Source of the DNA: Phyto melanocephala
Taxonomy: Eukaryota > Arthropoda > Insecta > Diptera > Rhinophoridae
DNA length: 64,000 bases
Direction of reading: 5' to 3'
Assembly (NCBI GenBank): GCA_941918925.1
Contig: OW799233.1
Coordinates: forward strand, 126,566,833 to 126,630,832
Made by a program: the position numbers and the translations under genes. This document shows, piece after piece, positions 34,405 to 46,430 of this stretch. The first letter of the stretch is position 1; each line of letters begins with the position of its first letter. The notes beneath the pieces are model-generated. The model was not told the DNA's origin, searched no databases, and was given only the letters and a program-made list of their open reading frames with translations.

Positions 34405-34735
34405 TAAGGTCTGCCTCCCAAATAACATCTTAAATTCATATAATTTCTCTATGAACAAAGCTGTAGAAGAATAACGAACTATATTGAAATATCTAAGTTT
34501 TATTTATTAGCAGAAACTATATTGACATGCCTACTTTAACGCCCACTTTCATTGAAAGACTAAACTTACGAAAACATTTTACTAGCATATCGAAATTATA
34601 CGAAAAAAGTGATACATATTTATTATAAAGATATTATTCTATAACGATTACCGTTTATAACAAAATAATAAATTCTGTGCTTTAAAAAAGCATCAAATTG
34701 GTGGTGGGTATAAAAGATTCGGCACAGCCGAATAT

Positions 34736-36574
34736 ACTGCTCTTTCTTGCTCATTTCCTGTTAGAAATAAAATATTTTGTCGCTGTAAACAGAACCATGT
34801 ATATTAACCCAGATATCGAGGTAATTTTATGCCATATCTTATCAAAATCCAGTAGTTTATAGCCAATTGTGTACTGCGATTCAGACAAGAATATCAAGCA
34901 CGTCTATAGTACTTCATTTCTCTTACTTTACAACACATTTATTTCATCCTCTAAGTCAAACAACTTAATGCAATATAACTTAAGATATCAGTGTTACCTT
35001 TTTTAAAGATACTTATAATCAAGTTGTCATAGCTTTAAAAAAAAAAACAAAATTGGCATTCCGTGAGTATTGTTTGCTTTAAAACTAAGTTTAACATCTA
35101 AAATACTTCTATTAACCATAACCAAGTCTACCTCACCATCATATTTTACCAAGCGATGACGTGTTCTTTTTATAACTTTGCAGTTTGACAGTACAAGTCA
35201 AGTTCTTAACTTCAGTAGATTAATTTTTCCTCCTTTAAAGTAGTAATCGTTTTAAGTGCTCTCATATTAAAGAGTATCTAATTACTCAATATAAATGTCT
35301 AACTTTAATTTGTCTAAAAGAGGTAATATGGAAATAAATACTTGCTCTTACATTTTTATGTTTAAGCCCTCTGAAGTCTTAATTTCCTTAATTCTTTCTA
35401 TCCATTTTTTCTACATCGTTGCACACACACACACTCATACGTGTTGGTGGAATGTATTACAACTCCTTGTATAGTTGTTTAATTATGTTGTATATCTTAT
35501 TGCTAAAGAGGGTGTGGTTGAATACATTTTAGTTTCCCCCTAGTTTTTTTTTTTTTTTTTGTTTTTTTGAACACATTAAAAACAAACTTTATTGCAAATC
35601 TTTTTCATTTTTGAATACAGCAAACTATGAGTCTAAACAAATTATATACGAAATATACATATATCGTAAAGATGTATGTTGGTAGACGTATGTATCTACA
35701 TTAACTTGTACAAATATATATACCTGCAACAGCATATGAGTATAAAATATGTATGTTTGTTTTCAAACAAAAGAAAATACTGAAATAGAATTAATTTCCT
35801 ACCTTGAAGGTGCTTCTAAAAGGCCAAAAGTACACAAATGCATTTCTTTCCTTTTAGATACATGCCCTATAAGAAATATTATGTAAAACTCTTATATAAA
35901 TAAGTTAAAATTGTAAGAAATTATATCGACAAAATCATAACATAGAAATATATTCAATAATTTTGAAATGGTTGATCTTAGATTTTTTTATTGATTTTTA
36001 AATTATAGATCACAGAACTATTGAATCCTTTTTGGTAACTCTTCCATTAGAGATTTGATAGTTGTTGCAGTATCTTTTTTGGAACAGTTAAACCATATCT
36101 TTTTTAAAATTTTCTTTATTGGGGGATATGTTTTTATGCTCTTCAATTCTCTTTTCAGAAGGGCGAAAACTTTGGACTCTCTTGATACAAATACTAGGTT
36201 ATTCTTTTGGTACCACCGCAAGGCTTTCCTTCTATAATGACATGATACTAATCAGGCACAAAATATGTGGTCGTGTTGTGTGGGGAAAGCCTTTTTTACA
36301 AACATTCTTTGATGTGATATTGTGGTGTTTATAGAGCCCACTGTAACAAATGGCATAAAGCTTGCCATAGCACATATTTTAAGGCAATTCTGTCTACTTT
36401 TCTTCAGCATTTTCTGAAGCATTAGCGACATAAAAATTTTGGCCCGGAAGTTGCAAATAATCTTAATGTACCTACATTTCGTCGTTCATTATATTTATAA
36501 ACCCTAAATCATGGAAAATATCAAAAATAACTATGATACCTAAGTCATGGACGCTAGCCAAGTGTCATCTTTTC
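34736..36574. other. No gene identified
   Basis: AT-rich. A short CA tract is at about 35420-35434 and a T run at about 35547-35560. A conserved non-coding role cannot be judged from one sequence. Confidence 0.4.
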
Positions 36575-37705
36575 GCCCTATAAGCTTACTTTCAATTTTA
36601 TCAGAGCTCTTTGAGAAAAAAATTTTTAAATGCCCCCATATCTAAACGACCACCACATCATTCCCGTTCATTAATTTGGTTTAAAAAAAAAAGATCATGG
36701 CACCATTGAACAGGTTCATCGCATAGTTAATCTTATCAGACAGGTTTTTGAGGACAAGCACTATTACTCATCACTTTTCATATAAATTTCTCATGCTTTT
36801 GACATGATGGGCTTCTAAATAAAATAGGTTCTTTATTACCCCAAAATACCCACAAATTACTGCGAAATTATTTACTGGATCGTTAATTTGTAGTAAAGTA
36901 TAATAACCACATCTCAGACCCAAGAAAAATCGCAGCAAGAGTTCGCCAAGAAAATATACTTGGTCCTCTCATGTATATAATTTATACATCAGATATGCCC
37001 ACTAATAACTTAATACACACGTCAACTTTTGCAGACGACACAGCATTTACAAATATACACAAAAATCTAGTAATTACTTCTAATTGCCCGCAGGATCATA
37101 TAAAAAAACTCGAAAAATGGCTCAACCAATGGAAAATAAAAGTAATCCCAGCAAAGTGCGCTCATGACACTTACACCTTGAGAAAAGAATACTGTCCTAA
37201 TCTGAAGATAAATAACATCGCTATCCCAGTTTAAAATCATATAAAATATCTTGGTATACACCTTGATCGACGTCTTACCTGGTCTCAACATATCGCATCC
37301 AAATCCATACAACTCAAACTCAAAACACTACAACTTCAGTGGCTTCTTTGTTCTCATTCTGCTCTCAGCCTAAACTACAAGGTTCTACTCTACAGAGCTA
37401 TCATTAAGCCAATATGGACATATGGTATCCAACTATGGGGAAGAGCTTCTGCTTCTAATATAGAAAATTACAAAGACGACAAAATAAAATATTGCGACTT
37501 ATAACTGGAGACCCGTGGTATATTAGTAACGCGAATATTCATAAAGACCTTAATATTCCATTTGTTCAAAATAAAAACCTTCTGCTCAAAATTTGTACGA
37601 AAGTTGGAATTTCATCCAAATCTTCTCGCATAGAATCTACTGTACTATAATGGACATACTCAACTCACGAGGATCGATACATTAGCCCTCGCGGACCCGC
37701 TAGAA
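36575..37705 (+). pseudogene. Jockey-clade LINE reverse transcriptase relic
   Basis: Joined frames give FRPISLLSILSELFEKIF at about 36575, an RT start motif; QENILGPLMYIIYTSDMP and STFADDTAFTN, the RT box B region and the FADD catalytic box, at 36945-37050; then HIKYLGIHLDRRLTWSQHI at about 37235 and YRAIIKPIWTYGIQLWGRA at about 37395, followed by LITGDPWYISN and HKDLNIPFV. The YLGIHLDRRLTW and KPIWTYGIQLWG pair is characteristic of jockey/X-element types in Diptera. Several stops and frameshifts make it inactive; ORF1, endonuclease and the 3' tail are not recognisable. Confidence 0.85.
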
Positions 37706-38002
37706 TGATGACCTCTATGCAATGAAAATTGGAGCCCCTATTGCAATGGCAATATCCCAGAAATTATTTAGTTGAAGATTTGAATACTGATTGTCATTTT
37801 CTACTACATTAAACTTTGAAATAAAGTTTTAATTTTTTTAAACTTAACATATCTATTAAATTTTGATAAAATATTTTAAGTCAAGATGAAAAAAAAAACT
37901 CAAGCTTATTACATAAGAAAAAAATGTTCAGGGTGCCTTGCTTACTCTAATATTTTAGAAGATATCACGAAAAAAAAATCAAGTGCATTTTTTTTTTAAT
38001 TT

Positions 38003-38440
38003 GTGTACCCTTCATCTGTGATGCCAATAGAAAATACATTTAGCTTTGTCATTCCATTTATAATTTCTACAAAACTTGTGTCCGACCCCATAAGGTAAAT
38101 ATATTCGGAAAACTTATGAGTAGCAAAGTCGATTGAGCAGTGTCTGTATATTTGTCTATCCGTATGTTGGTTGAAATCAACTTCTATGCACCAACCTGTG
38201 TATGGCATCAATCTTTTAGAGGCAATTGTTAATGAGGAACAGAAAATCGCTCCATAACTTTCTCAGATATGAACAAATAAATGTGATTGCTTCTGTTTTT
38301 TCCATATTTCAAGAAAATTGCTAGTTTTGAGCCATCAAATAATTTAAAGACATGTTTGTTACCACGTTAAACATTTAATCTGAAATTTAGGTCACGCTAC
38401 AATGAGGTCATTACATCTATGTACATGATGATAAAACATA
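38003..38440 (-). repeat. mini-me-type repeat, internally deleted copy
   Basis: TACCCTTCATCTGTGATGCC, GCTTTGTCATTCC, CCGACCCCATAAGG and GTTGGTTGAAATCAACTTC occur in the order of 33163 onward, then the sequence jumps to GTCACGCTACAATGAGGTC and GTACATGATG. The ORF overlapping it is an artefact of the repeat. Confidence 0.7.
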
Positions 38441-38754
38441 TTATCAGTCTTAACATGGCCTAATATAGCATTTTTACTTATTTTATTTTGCTTAAATATA
38501 ATTTCTGAAAATTGAAAAAAAAAAATTTTATTTAAAGTCACACATTTTACTGATTTCATATTTCCCATTGGGTCTATTTTTTTTTAACAATAGGTAACTA
38601 ATTTTTCACACATTTGTAACTAGTTTGATTTAATTGTAAGATACATTTACCGCCGCCTGTAAGTACTAAGAACAACAACAAATTACAGTAGCTGTACCTG
38701 CAAACTGCACTCAACGAATAGCTACTATTTACATTTAAATATAAATTTGCTTGC

Positions 38755-39173
38755 TAGGGAGATCGAACGGTTTTTATTCGTCAGCTTTGAACCGGTTTTT
38801 TTAGTTTTACTAAAGGCGGTTATTTCTAAATGTTAGTTAATGAATATCGAATAATTTGCTTATTTTGGTAAAATAAATAGGGTTTTTTTTAACTAACAAC
38901 TGTCTTACCATTTACTTGCTTTCTTTATCAAAACAAAATGTACCAAATGCCACAAAACATACTGAACACTGAATGTACAAACATTTCAAAAACGTGTTGA
39001 GGTAAAAAGTAGTTTGTATAAAAGTACTCTAAAATTAAATTAATATTTTTTTACAGATCTCCTCCAAAGTGTGGTAATACTTTTATTAATTTGTAAAACC
39101 TTAATCTTAATCGCAGTTATTCGAAAAAACAAAAAACCGGTTTTAGAAAATGGTTGAATAATCGATCTCCCTA
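38755..39173 (+). mobile_element. hAT-derived element with a BED-finger exon remnant
   Basis: TAGGGAGATCGAACGG and the inverted CGATCTCCCTA bound 419 bp; inner parts AACCGGTTTTTT are also inverted. Flanks TTGCTTGC (38747-38754) and CTGCTTAC (39174-39181) agree at 6 of 8 positions, as expected for an old hAT duplication. At about 38937 the frame KCTKCHKTY then a stop then TLNVQTFQKR fits the CxxC half of a BED zinc finger, the N-terminal DNA-binding domain of hAT transposases. It is followed by GTAAAA and, later, TTTTTTTACAG, a plausible intron. The rest of the transposase is deleted. Confidence 0.65.
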
Positions 39174-39332
39174 CTGCTTACTAATGATTTTAGTTGTTAA
39201 CAGTGTTACCAGAATTCCCAGCACAATAAAGGTTACAGTTAAAGGCAAATTACAACATACAAGCACATACATACAAACTCGAAAGTTTGAATGAAATTTT
39301 TAAGTAATTTTTTTTTTTTTTTTATTTATTTT

Positions 39333-39550
39333 TATATTCTTCACATGTAGTGCCAAATGCTTTGTCAATCGATTTGAATTTTTATAATTTTTCTTTCCGT
39401 CCATTTTCTAAATGCTTATCAACAGAAGAGTTGATAAAGCTTTGTCACTCTGTTCATCTATTAATCTGTCCGTGTGCTGGTTTAAATCAACTTTTAGAAG
39501 CCCTTAAGTGTTGTTCATACCTCTATCTGTTATTAATATTTGACAACAAA
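39333..39550 (-). repeat. mini-me-type repeat fragment (left part)
   Basis: TTCTTCACATGTAGTGCC, GCTTTGTCAATCG, TCCGTGTGCTGGTTTAAATC and CAACTTTTAGAAGCC match the left part of the reversed copies. The remainder may continue after the mariner fragment, from about 40500 to 41365. Confidence 0.6.
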
Positions 39551-39576
39551 TAACTAAAAAAAAAATTACAGTTTGG

Positions 39577-40130
39577 TCTAGTTTATGGGCTGGTGGAATC
39601 ATTTGTCCATTTTTTTTCAAAGACGAATAAACGTTACCGTTTACGGCGAACGATATTAAGCCATGATACGCGACTTTTTTTCCCTAATTGGCTGAGTTGG
39701 ACTTGGTTGATATGTGGTTTCAACAAGACAGTGTCACATGCTACACAGCTCGTGAAACAACCGGCATATTGAAGAATGAATTTGGTGAGCAATTTATCTC
39801 ACGAAATGGTCCTTGTGAGTTGGCCGCCAAGATCATGTGATTTGAAGCCTCTTGACAACACGTGTTATTCATGAAACACAGGCCGAAAAGCTCGAAAAAG
39901 TTGTACAAAATTTAACCTTTCGCATGGACCATTTAAACCGAAGCCGCGGGCAACATTTGCATGACGTTGTTTTTAAAAAGTAAATGCCAAATACCAATTT
40001 ATCGATTCCAAAAAAAGCTTGAATATACATATGATGCAAATTTTATTGTTTTATTAGATTTTTAAAAAAACTACACTTAAATAACCGGCTTAAATTCGCT
40101 CGATCTAACCGTGAAACGAAAATAATTCAA
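39577..40130 (+). pseudogene. Mariner-like transposase C-terminal fragment
   Basis: The frame reads VESFVHFFFKDE, then LAELDLVDMWFQQDSVTCYT (second catalytic Asp present), ETTGILKNEFGEQFISRNGP, followed by a decayed PPRSCDLxPLD region and stops. It then passes to a 3' tail without a defined inverted repeat. It apparently lies within the reversed mini-me-type element that has pieces on either side. Confidence 0.72.
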
Positions 40131-40619
40131 CAATGCAATTTCATTTGAAAGGGAGTTATCAAAAATATTAATGCACTTGTTGTAATTTTCTGCAATTTTA
40201 GCTATGTTTGTATATTAGTATACTTTTTCTTGAACTTTTGTGTCATTTACTTATTTAATTATTGTTATTATTACTTATTATTTATAACATTAAACTCATT
40301 TTATGTGATTGCCTCATTCACTGGCACTCTAATTTATGAGATGTTTTATCTTGTGCTGGATTACAATCTCAATAAATACAAATTCAATGGCAGTCGTATT
40401 TACTATTATTTTATCCCAAACTTTTACCACAAAAAATTAAATTTTTTCAGCCCTAGTGTAATTTATCCAAACGTTTGTTAACAACAACAATAGATATGAC
40501 ATGACTCTAGGGATATTCTAAAAAAATGTTGGAAAAATCGTTAACAAACCGACAAAGTTATGGGCAAAGCTTGTTTGAAAAATAAATATATTTTTTATGT
40601 ATATTAAGATGCTATTAAA

Positions 40620-41365
40620 CTGATAATAAATTTTTAGGACGCTCAGCACACCATACTACAAGCCGCTGTATTGAAAATCTTTTTCGAGAAAGGCTGATAA
40701 ATCAGTTTGAAACAAACTGAGATATACATAAGTAAACCTGATTTGGTGTTTTGTTTTAAAACTTTCAAACGATTTTTGTTTTTTTCTATTTCCAGACAAT
40801 TGAGTGGATTGATATGGGTACGAGTATAAAGAACTTGACGGGCAGAATATTAAAAATTCAAAATCCTTGATGGCCGTCACAACAAAATTATATACAATTT
40901 ATTTATATTTGTGCAACTCTAATAATTAAAATTTAACACCTTTCAAAACCATCAATATTGGTATCAAGACAAAAGATTTGACTATTAGAACACAGTGAGC
41001 AATTAGGTTAGGTAGAACAGGCAGCTGTTGTGCAGCTCACTTGGGTCCATTATATTGATTCCATTGTGATAGTAAGCAATTAGGAAGTGAACATCCAAAA
41101 TGACGCCACAACGACTTTACTCCCTTCAAACCCCACAATACTGATATCAAATAAAAGTGATTGTTTAATAGAATACAGCAAATCAAAAAAAAAGTTACAA
41201 TCCCAAACGGCGTCGAAAATAACAAAGCAAAATGGTGCATAACATTAAATCTTAAATCTAGGCTAAGCTACGATGTGGTCATTTTATTTATGTACATGAT
41301 GGTGAAGGTTATTACCAGATTTATTACGGCTGCCATATATAAGACTCTTACTTGTTTTTTTATTG
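40620..41365 (-). repeat. mini-me-type repeat (right part), carrying a SINE-type tail
   Basis: It includes CTACAAGCCGCTGTATTG, CAATATTGGTATC, GGCGTCGAAAATAACAAAG, GTACATGATGGTGAAGG, a degenerate TTCGGC palindrome (TTACGGCTGCC) and the end ATAAGACTCTTACTTGTTTT. This order matches the reversed copies. The insertion at 41008-41070 splits it. Confidence 0.7.
41008..41070 (-). mobile_element. Severely 5'-truncated SINE/LINE 3' end
   Basis: The minus strand reads TGAGCTGCACAACAGCTGCC and then an ACCTAACC tail; 63 bp align with the 3' end of the SINE at 23105-23301. It is flanked by a 14-bp duplication, AGTGAGCAATTAGG (40994-41007) and AGTAAGCAATTAGG (41071-41084), with one mismatch, showing target-primed insertion into the mini-me-type repeat. 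Confidence 0.88.
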
Positions 41366-41583
41366 CCTATAATTTTAATTAAATTTTTTTTTTACTTTAG
41401 ATATTCACTTTTACATTTTCTAGTTATTTGGCCTTGACTGGCTCTATTTTTTTTTTTAATATTTTGAGCACAAAAATTCAAATGTTTTTATCCTGGCAAT
41501 ATTTCTATATATGACATACCTCAAGTGTATAAAATTTTGCATAAATTGGTCACAAATTAAATAGATCATATGTATTTGTCAAT

Positions 41584-42287
41584 CAAAGAAAAAACATTGT
41601 TGTGGTAACCATAATCGAAGAGCAACATACTATGATTGAATTGTATGATTATGGTTAAAACATATAATGGTTACCAGTTATCATTATTATGTTTAATTTA
41701 AGTATCATTCAATAATCATATATATGACTACAATTGAAATCGACAATCTTTACTTTTTAAAGCAAATTATTGTCTTTTGCTGTAACATACACATACAAAC
41801 TTTTTTACTAATAATTTTTTACACTTTCTCGTTTATTTTTCTTAATTTTTCTTTAATTTTTCAAAATGTTTGTGGATTTTTTTGACATCTCAAACTATTA
41901 AAATAATAAAAATGTATTCAGCAAAAAGAAGAACGGTTGAAATCAAATTATTATTAAAGAAAATCATAACTTGATTGCCTTGTAATCATACTGTTGTCTC
42001 ACCTATTAATTAATGATTATTTTTAATTTTCAATACTTTTGAATATAAAGTTATTTTTGTCAAATTAATTTTTTTAAATCATACTTTTTTTAAATGATAA
42101 CCATTTTGATATTTTTACGAAAAGTAAACATTAAATGATACAATTCAAACAAATGCTTGATTATCGTGACAAAATATATGATGAAATTAAACAAAAATAA
42201 CTATTACTTGCTTTCGACACCAAATATTGTTTTAGAAAAAATAATATGACCGTCATGATCATGTAGTAACCAGGTTTTCTTTGCGTG
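41584..42287. mobile_element. Inverted-repeat element, family X, copy 2
   Basis: It begins TCAAAGAAAAAACATTG and ends CTTTGCGTG, with the interior order of copy 1 at 24393 (TAACCATAATCGAAGAGC, TACAATTGAAATCGAC, CTGTAACATACACATAC, ATGACCGTCATGATCATG). It carries about 40 bp absent from copy 1 near 41668. Non-coding. It appears to sit inside another reversed mini-me-type repeat. Confidence 0.75.
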
Positions 42288-42640
42288 TAGAGACTCCAAA
42301 ATACAAGCAGTAGCTTTGAAAATTATTTCTAGATAAAAACTAACCATTTGGTTTTAAACTAACTGAGATATGTGCACTAAAATGCAACTGCTTCTGTGTT
42401 TTTTTCTCAAATTTACAAATAAAAATTTATTTTTTTGACTAACAAGCAATCGTAATGTTCAACATGGGTACAAAAGAAAAGGGCTAGATTTATTAATGAA
42501 TCCATATAAATCCATAATGGCGTCTGAAATAAAAAGGGGAAAATATAGAAATTACACCCTTGTTCCCCTTTGCCTTCAAAATGTGGGTATTAAATCAAAG
42601 GGCTTGAATAATAAAACACAGAAATGACGCCCAGCCATAA
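42288..42640 (-). repeat. mini-me-type repeat fragment
   Basis: CCAAAATACAAGCAGTAGC, AACTAACTGAGATATGTGC and GGCGTCTGAAATAAAAAGG match the middle of the reversed copies at 33.4-34.0 and 40.6-41.3 kb. Confidence 0.6.
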
Positions 42641-44194
42641 GGACATAGAAGTGAGCACCTGCAAATTTTAAGACTACATCTAGTGGCATGTGTCACAATA
42701 GCTTGAACAATGCATTCCAATCATTTGTATTGCTCATTACAATTAATAAAACTCTGAAATATTAAGAAAACTTATAACTGTGAATACATAAGTACACTCG
42801 AACTATAAAATTGAAAAAAAAAAACAATTAAAATTGGCTTAAATGCAAAAAAAATTAAAAAGGACTTGAAAAAAAATAGAAATAAAATTTTTATTTAAAA
42901 TCTAACTGTCGTATTCATAAAAAATATTTTAGGTTTATTGGAGGCTTACTTCACAAAATTCTGTACCACATCTGTCGAATAATCCTTAAATAAACCTAAA
43001 TTATTTTTTATGCTTACGGCAGTAAAATTATAGAAATATTGAATTTAGTTTTGCAATGCTTAAACTGGCATCACTGGTTCTTGCTGTTGCTCCTGTTAGT
43101 GTTGTTATTTTGTGCAACTTTAAATGTTAAGCTAGTGACTCTTTGACCTTTAGCCTAAGTAGGAAGAAACTGTTGGAATCATTTCAATGTTTAGTTTGTT
43201 GGTTGCTTAAATCCTACTGGAGGTGCTTTATTGCGGTTGCCATCTCAGTCGAAATGGTGTTTCGAGTAGTATGTATGCATGTAAATGAAACAATAAACGA
43301 TAGAGAGAATGAATAAAGGTTATTCTTTTCCTGTAAGACTTTAAGTTTCATTTTATTTTTTTTTTTAGTTTTATTTTGTACAACACTTTTGTAAGACTTT
43401 AGTTGGTGTTTTAGTGATATTGCTGTTCTTAGTTTATTTTTTATTTTTTTTTTCGCTGAATAGCTCTTTGCATACAATAACAGTTTAAATTTATTTTAAA
43501 CATGCAAAGCCATGCAATGCCAGTAAACTTTAAGCCGTTAATATGTTGTATTGTAGTCGTAATTTTAGTCAGTCATTCAGTTGGAGTGAACATTTGTATT
43601 GGAGTTGCTACGAATGTTTTTGTTTTTATTTATATTTAGATATCTTATGCTGGTAAGTATGTACTTATGTATGTACATACCTTGTTTCTTAATATTATAG
43701 AAATGAAAAATATCAAGAAAAAGCTCCCAGACGTAGACTAATGTCTTTATTTTTAATAGGTTTCTATTTATTTACCTTTTCAGCATTTTTAGGTTTCTAT
43801 TTTTTTTTTTTTTCTAACATTTACAAGAATTCTCTTTAAGTGTGTTTTTTTATTTCTTTGCTACTCCTACATTTTATATTGCTTCTAATGTGAGTCCTTT
43901 ATTCACTTTAAAATTTTTCAATTAACCCTTTAAAGACAGTTGAGTGTAGTAAATATAGTGCATTGATGTTTAAAGTAGAATAATAACTCATTAATTGAAA
44001 ATAAATCAAACAAGCTCCCGTACCATTTCTGGTTGCGAAAATGCTTTAGTATTGTGTCATCATCACATTGAACTTATAGCCTGATAAAAACAATTTTATA
44101 ATTTTTGTAGTTGTTATTTGCGGTATAAATTACTTTCAAAATAGTTGGTTTATTAGAACCAAATATTAATAGCACAGGCGGCCCAGTACATATA
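42641..44194. other. No gene identified
   Basis: AT-rich with long T runs. It has no repeat match in the window, so it may be single-copy DNA. No exon-like stretch is convincing. Confidence 0.4.
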
Positions 44195-44608
44195 CAGTTG
44201 TGGTCAAAATGTTTAGAACTGGGATTGAATTTGTTATTTTCATTGATTTATTTTGTTCAAATAACAATAAGTTACTAAAATTAATATTTGTTAATATCTA
44301 CATACGTTGTTTTTGTCAAACAAATAAAAAAAAATTAATAACATTAAACTAAAACAACAAAAAAATTAATGATAATGAGTGTATTCAATATGCAAGTGTT
44401 TAAAACATTTGCAACTCCCAGTAATATAACTCTTTACGAAGCAATTTATACTAGCAAATTCTATGAAGTAACGGAAACTGCAATCTGTTTTAATAATGTG
44501 CGATTCAGGCCGTTATATTTTTTAAAAAATTTTACTATAATTATTGTTCTTTAATAGTTATTACTAACTGTTGAAAGCTTTAAAATCGTCAGAATATTTT
44601 TTGTAAAA

Positions 44609-45545
44609 ATGGCAGGAAACAAAAACAATTCTGATTTTTAACTTAAAGTATTAAATAATTTTAGAAATGGACTTTCTCAAAAAGAAATTTCTATAAAGTA
44701 CTCCGTTCCAAAATCAACGATTTCGCGCATTGTTGGTAACATCTATACAACCCATAAAGGTGGTAGACCCCGTGCTACACTTGTAAGAGAAGATCGGAAA
44801 ATCAAGAATTTTTTTACAAAACACCCCAAAGCAGTTCCTAGAGAAGCTAAAACTGCTCTTTAAATAGATGCCAGTCATTCTACCATTAAAAGAAGGGCCC
44901 GAGAATATGGTCTTAGAAGTTACAGATGCACATTTTTGTGTTTGTGTCAGAAGAAACCGAAAAGTTTGCCTTGATTTTGGACGTACCCATTTAATGTGGA
45001 CTCAGCAGCATTGGAAGAATTTATTGTGGCCAGACGAGTCAAAATTCAACCTCCGGGGATCAGATGGAAGAGTGAATGTTAGACACAACTGCCACAGTGA
45101 AACACGGTGGTGGAAACATTATGGTGTTGGGTTGTTTTTTTAAGAAATAGGATTGGCCCAATTCATCGCATATTTAACACCATGACGGCCACAATCTATT
45201 GAAATATTTTGAGTTCTGTTATGCTTCCGTATTCTGAATGGGAAATGCTACTATAATGGAACTTCCAGCACGACAACGTCCTAAAACGTACGGCAGGGAT
45301 TGTAAGGCTTGGATGGAGGATAATAAAATTAATACCATGTTATAGCCGCCTCAATATCTCGATCTCAACCCGATTGAGAACATGTGGATGATTGTAAAAC
45401 AAAATATTGGCAATAAAGTATTCCGAAATAGTGATGAACTTTTTGTCGAGTTAGATCAGCAGTAGAATGAAATTTCTGACGATTATATTAAAAATCTCAT
45501 TGCCTCAATGCCTAAGAGGTGTTCAGAAGTTATAAAAATAATAAC
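44609..45545 (+). pseudogene. Tc1-like transposase pseudogene
   Basis: It starts MAGNKNNSDF and, after a stop, reads NGLSQKEISIKYSVPKSTIS (paired-type HTH), GGRPRATLVREDRKI, PREAKTAL and STIKRRAREYGLRSYR. The catalytic part is frame-shifted: LWPDESKFNLRG (first Asp), WNFQHDN (second; D at FQxDN), and PQYLDLNPIENMW with an Asn-Pro-Ile-Glu context carrying the third acidic residue. The C-terminus is QCLRGVQKL. Gross length matches the usual Tc1 transposase of about 340 residues, but more than five stops or frameshifts are present. It would have catalysed cut-and-paste into TA. Confidence 0.88.
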
Positions 45546-45730
45546 AACACTACGAAATACTGACCAATAAAATCATTTATTGTATTTTCGGTTAATTACT
45601 TAAAGAGTTGCAAATGTTTTGAACACCTGCATTTTGTATACATCCATTATAATTAATTTTGTTGTTTTTTTAAATTAACGTTATTAATTTTTTTTATTTG
45701 TCTAACAAAAAACAATGTATGAAGATATTA

Positions 45731-46336
45731 GGTTCGTTCGAGAACTCATAAATTTGTACGAATTTGTACAAATTTTTACTGCATTTTACAAAATTGCGCT
45801 CGTTTACACAAATTTGTAGTAAATGAGAGCACAAATAGAGAGCGAAAAGTGACACTACTTGACTGAGTATTTGCAAATTTTTACTACAGAAATTTCTTGC
45901 AGTAAGATTTTGCAAAACCAAAAAACATATGATTCAAAAGGTAAACAAACAAAAGTAAGCAAACAAAAAGTATACAATTTGTGAAAAAAAATATTAAAAA
46001 AAAGGAAAATCCAAACAAAAGTGCAAAATATTATTAAATTTAAATTGTTTGTGAAATAAAGTAAGTTAACAATGTCTACAGATGAAAGAATGGAACTGCC
46101 TGAATCTGGCGCATGTATACATACTTAAATACATATTTGCACATATGTATGCACATAGTTCCCATTAAACAACACAATATTTATTTGCCATCAGCTGTTG
46201 CTTCAATCTTACGAATTTTTACAAATGTCTGTTTGAGTACTTTTTTGGACAAATTCTCTTTTTGAGAGTAACATTTTCAATTAACTAAATAATTACTCAT
46301 TTACTACAAAGTGCAGTAAAAGTACTCGAACGAACC
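45731..46336. mobile_element. 606-bp TIR element inserted in the Tc1 end
   Basis: GGTTCGTTCGAG and CTCGAACGAACC are perfect 12-bp inverted ends. TATTA flanks both sides (45726-45730 and 46337-46341), so the duplication is 3 to 5 bp depending on how the A/T border is read. The opposite arm of the Tc1 relic provides the uninterrupted sequence. Inside, GTAAGTTAACA precedes a short frame MSTDERMELPESGAC that stops soon, possibly the first exon of a deleted transposase. Superfamily unknown. Confidence 0.8.
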
Positions 46337-46430
46337 TATTATAAAAAGTAAATTTTAGTAACTTAGTGTTATTTGAACAAAATTAATCAAAGAAAATTAC
46401 AAACGTAATCCCAGTTCCAAATGTTTTTTT

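Larger units (their letters stand above)
32283..34735 (-). repeat. mini-me / Helentron-type element A3, outer member of a three-level nest
   Basis: Read on the minus strand it follows A1 and A2: palindromic end (TTCGGCACAGCCGAA on +, near 34715), CCCACCACCAATTTG, the two tandem units with GTGGGCGT boxes (one on each side of the inner insertion), and it stops at about 32283 before reaching the GAC-rich microsatellite. It is interrupted by the element at 33007-34404. The uninterrupted sequence at about 34590-34640 corresponds to the mariner insertion site in A1. Confidence 0.8.
44195..46430 (+). mobile_element. Tc1-like transposon relic with long inverted ends
   Basis: The left end CAGTTGTGGTCAAAATG follows TATA, as Tc1-type ends follow TA. 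Inverted similarity runs over about 210 bp: 44195-44416 pairs with 45595-45730 and, after an interruption, 46337-46430 (for example GTTTAGAACTGGGATT against AATCCCAGTTCCAAA). A 606-bp element (45731-46336) has inserted in the right inverted repeat. A transposase pseudogene lies between. Confidence 0.82.
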
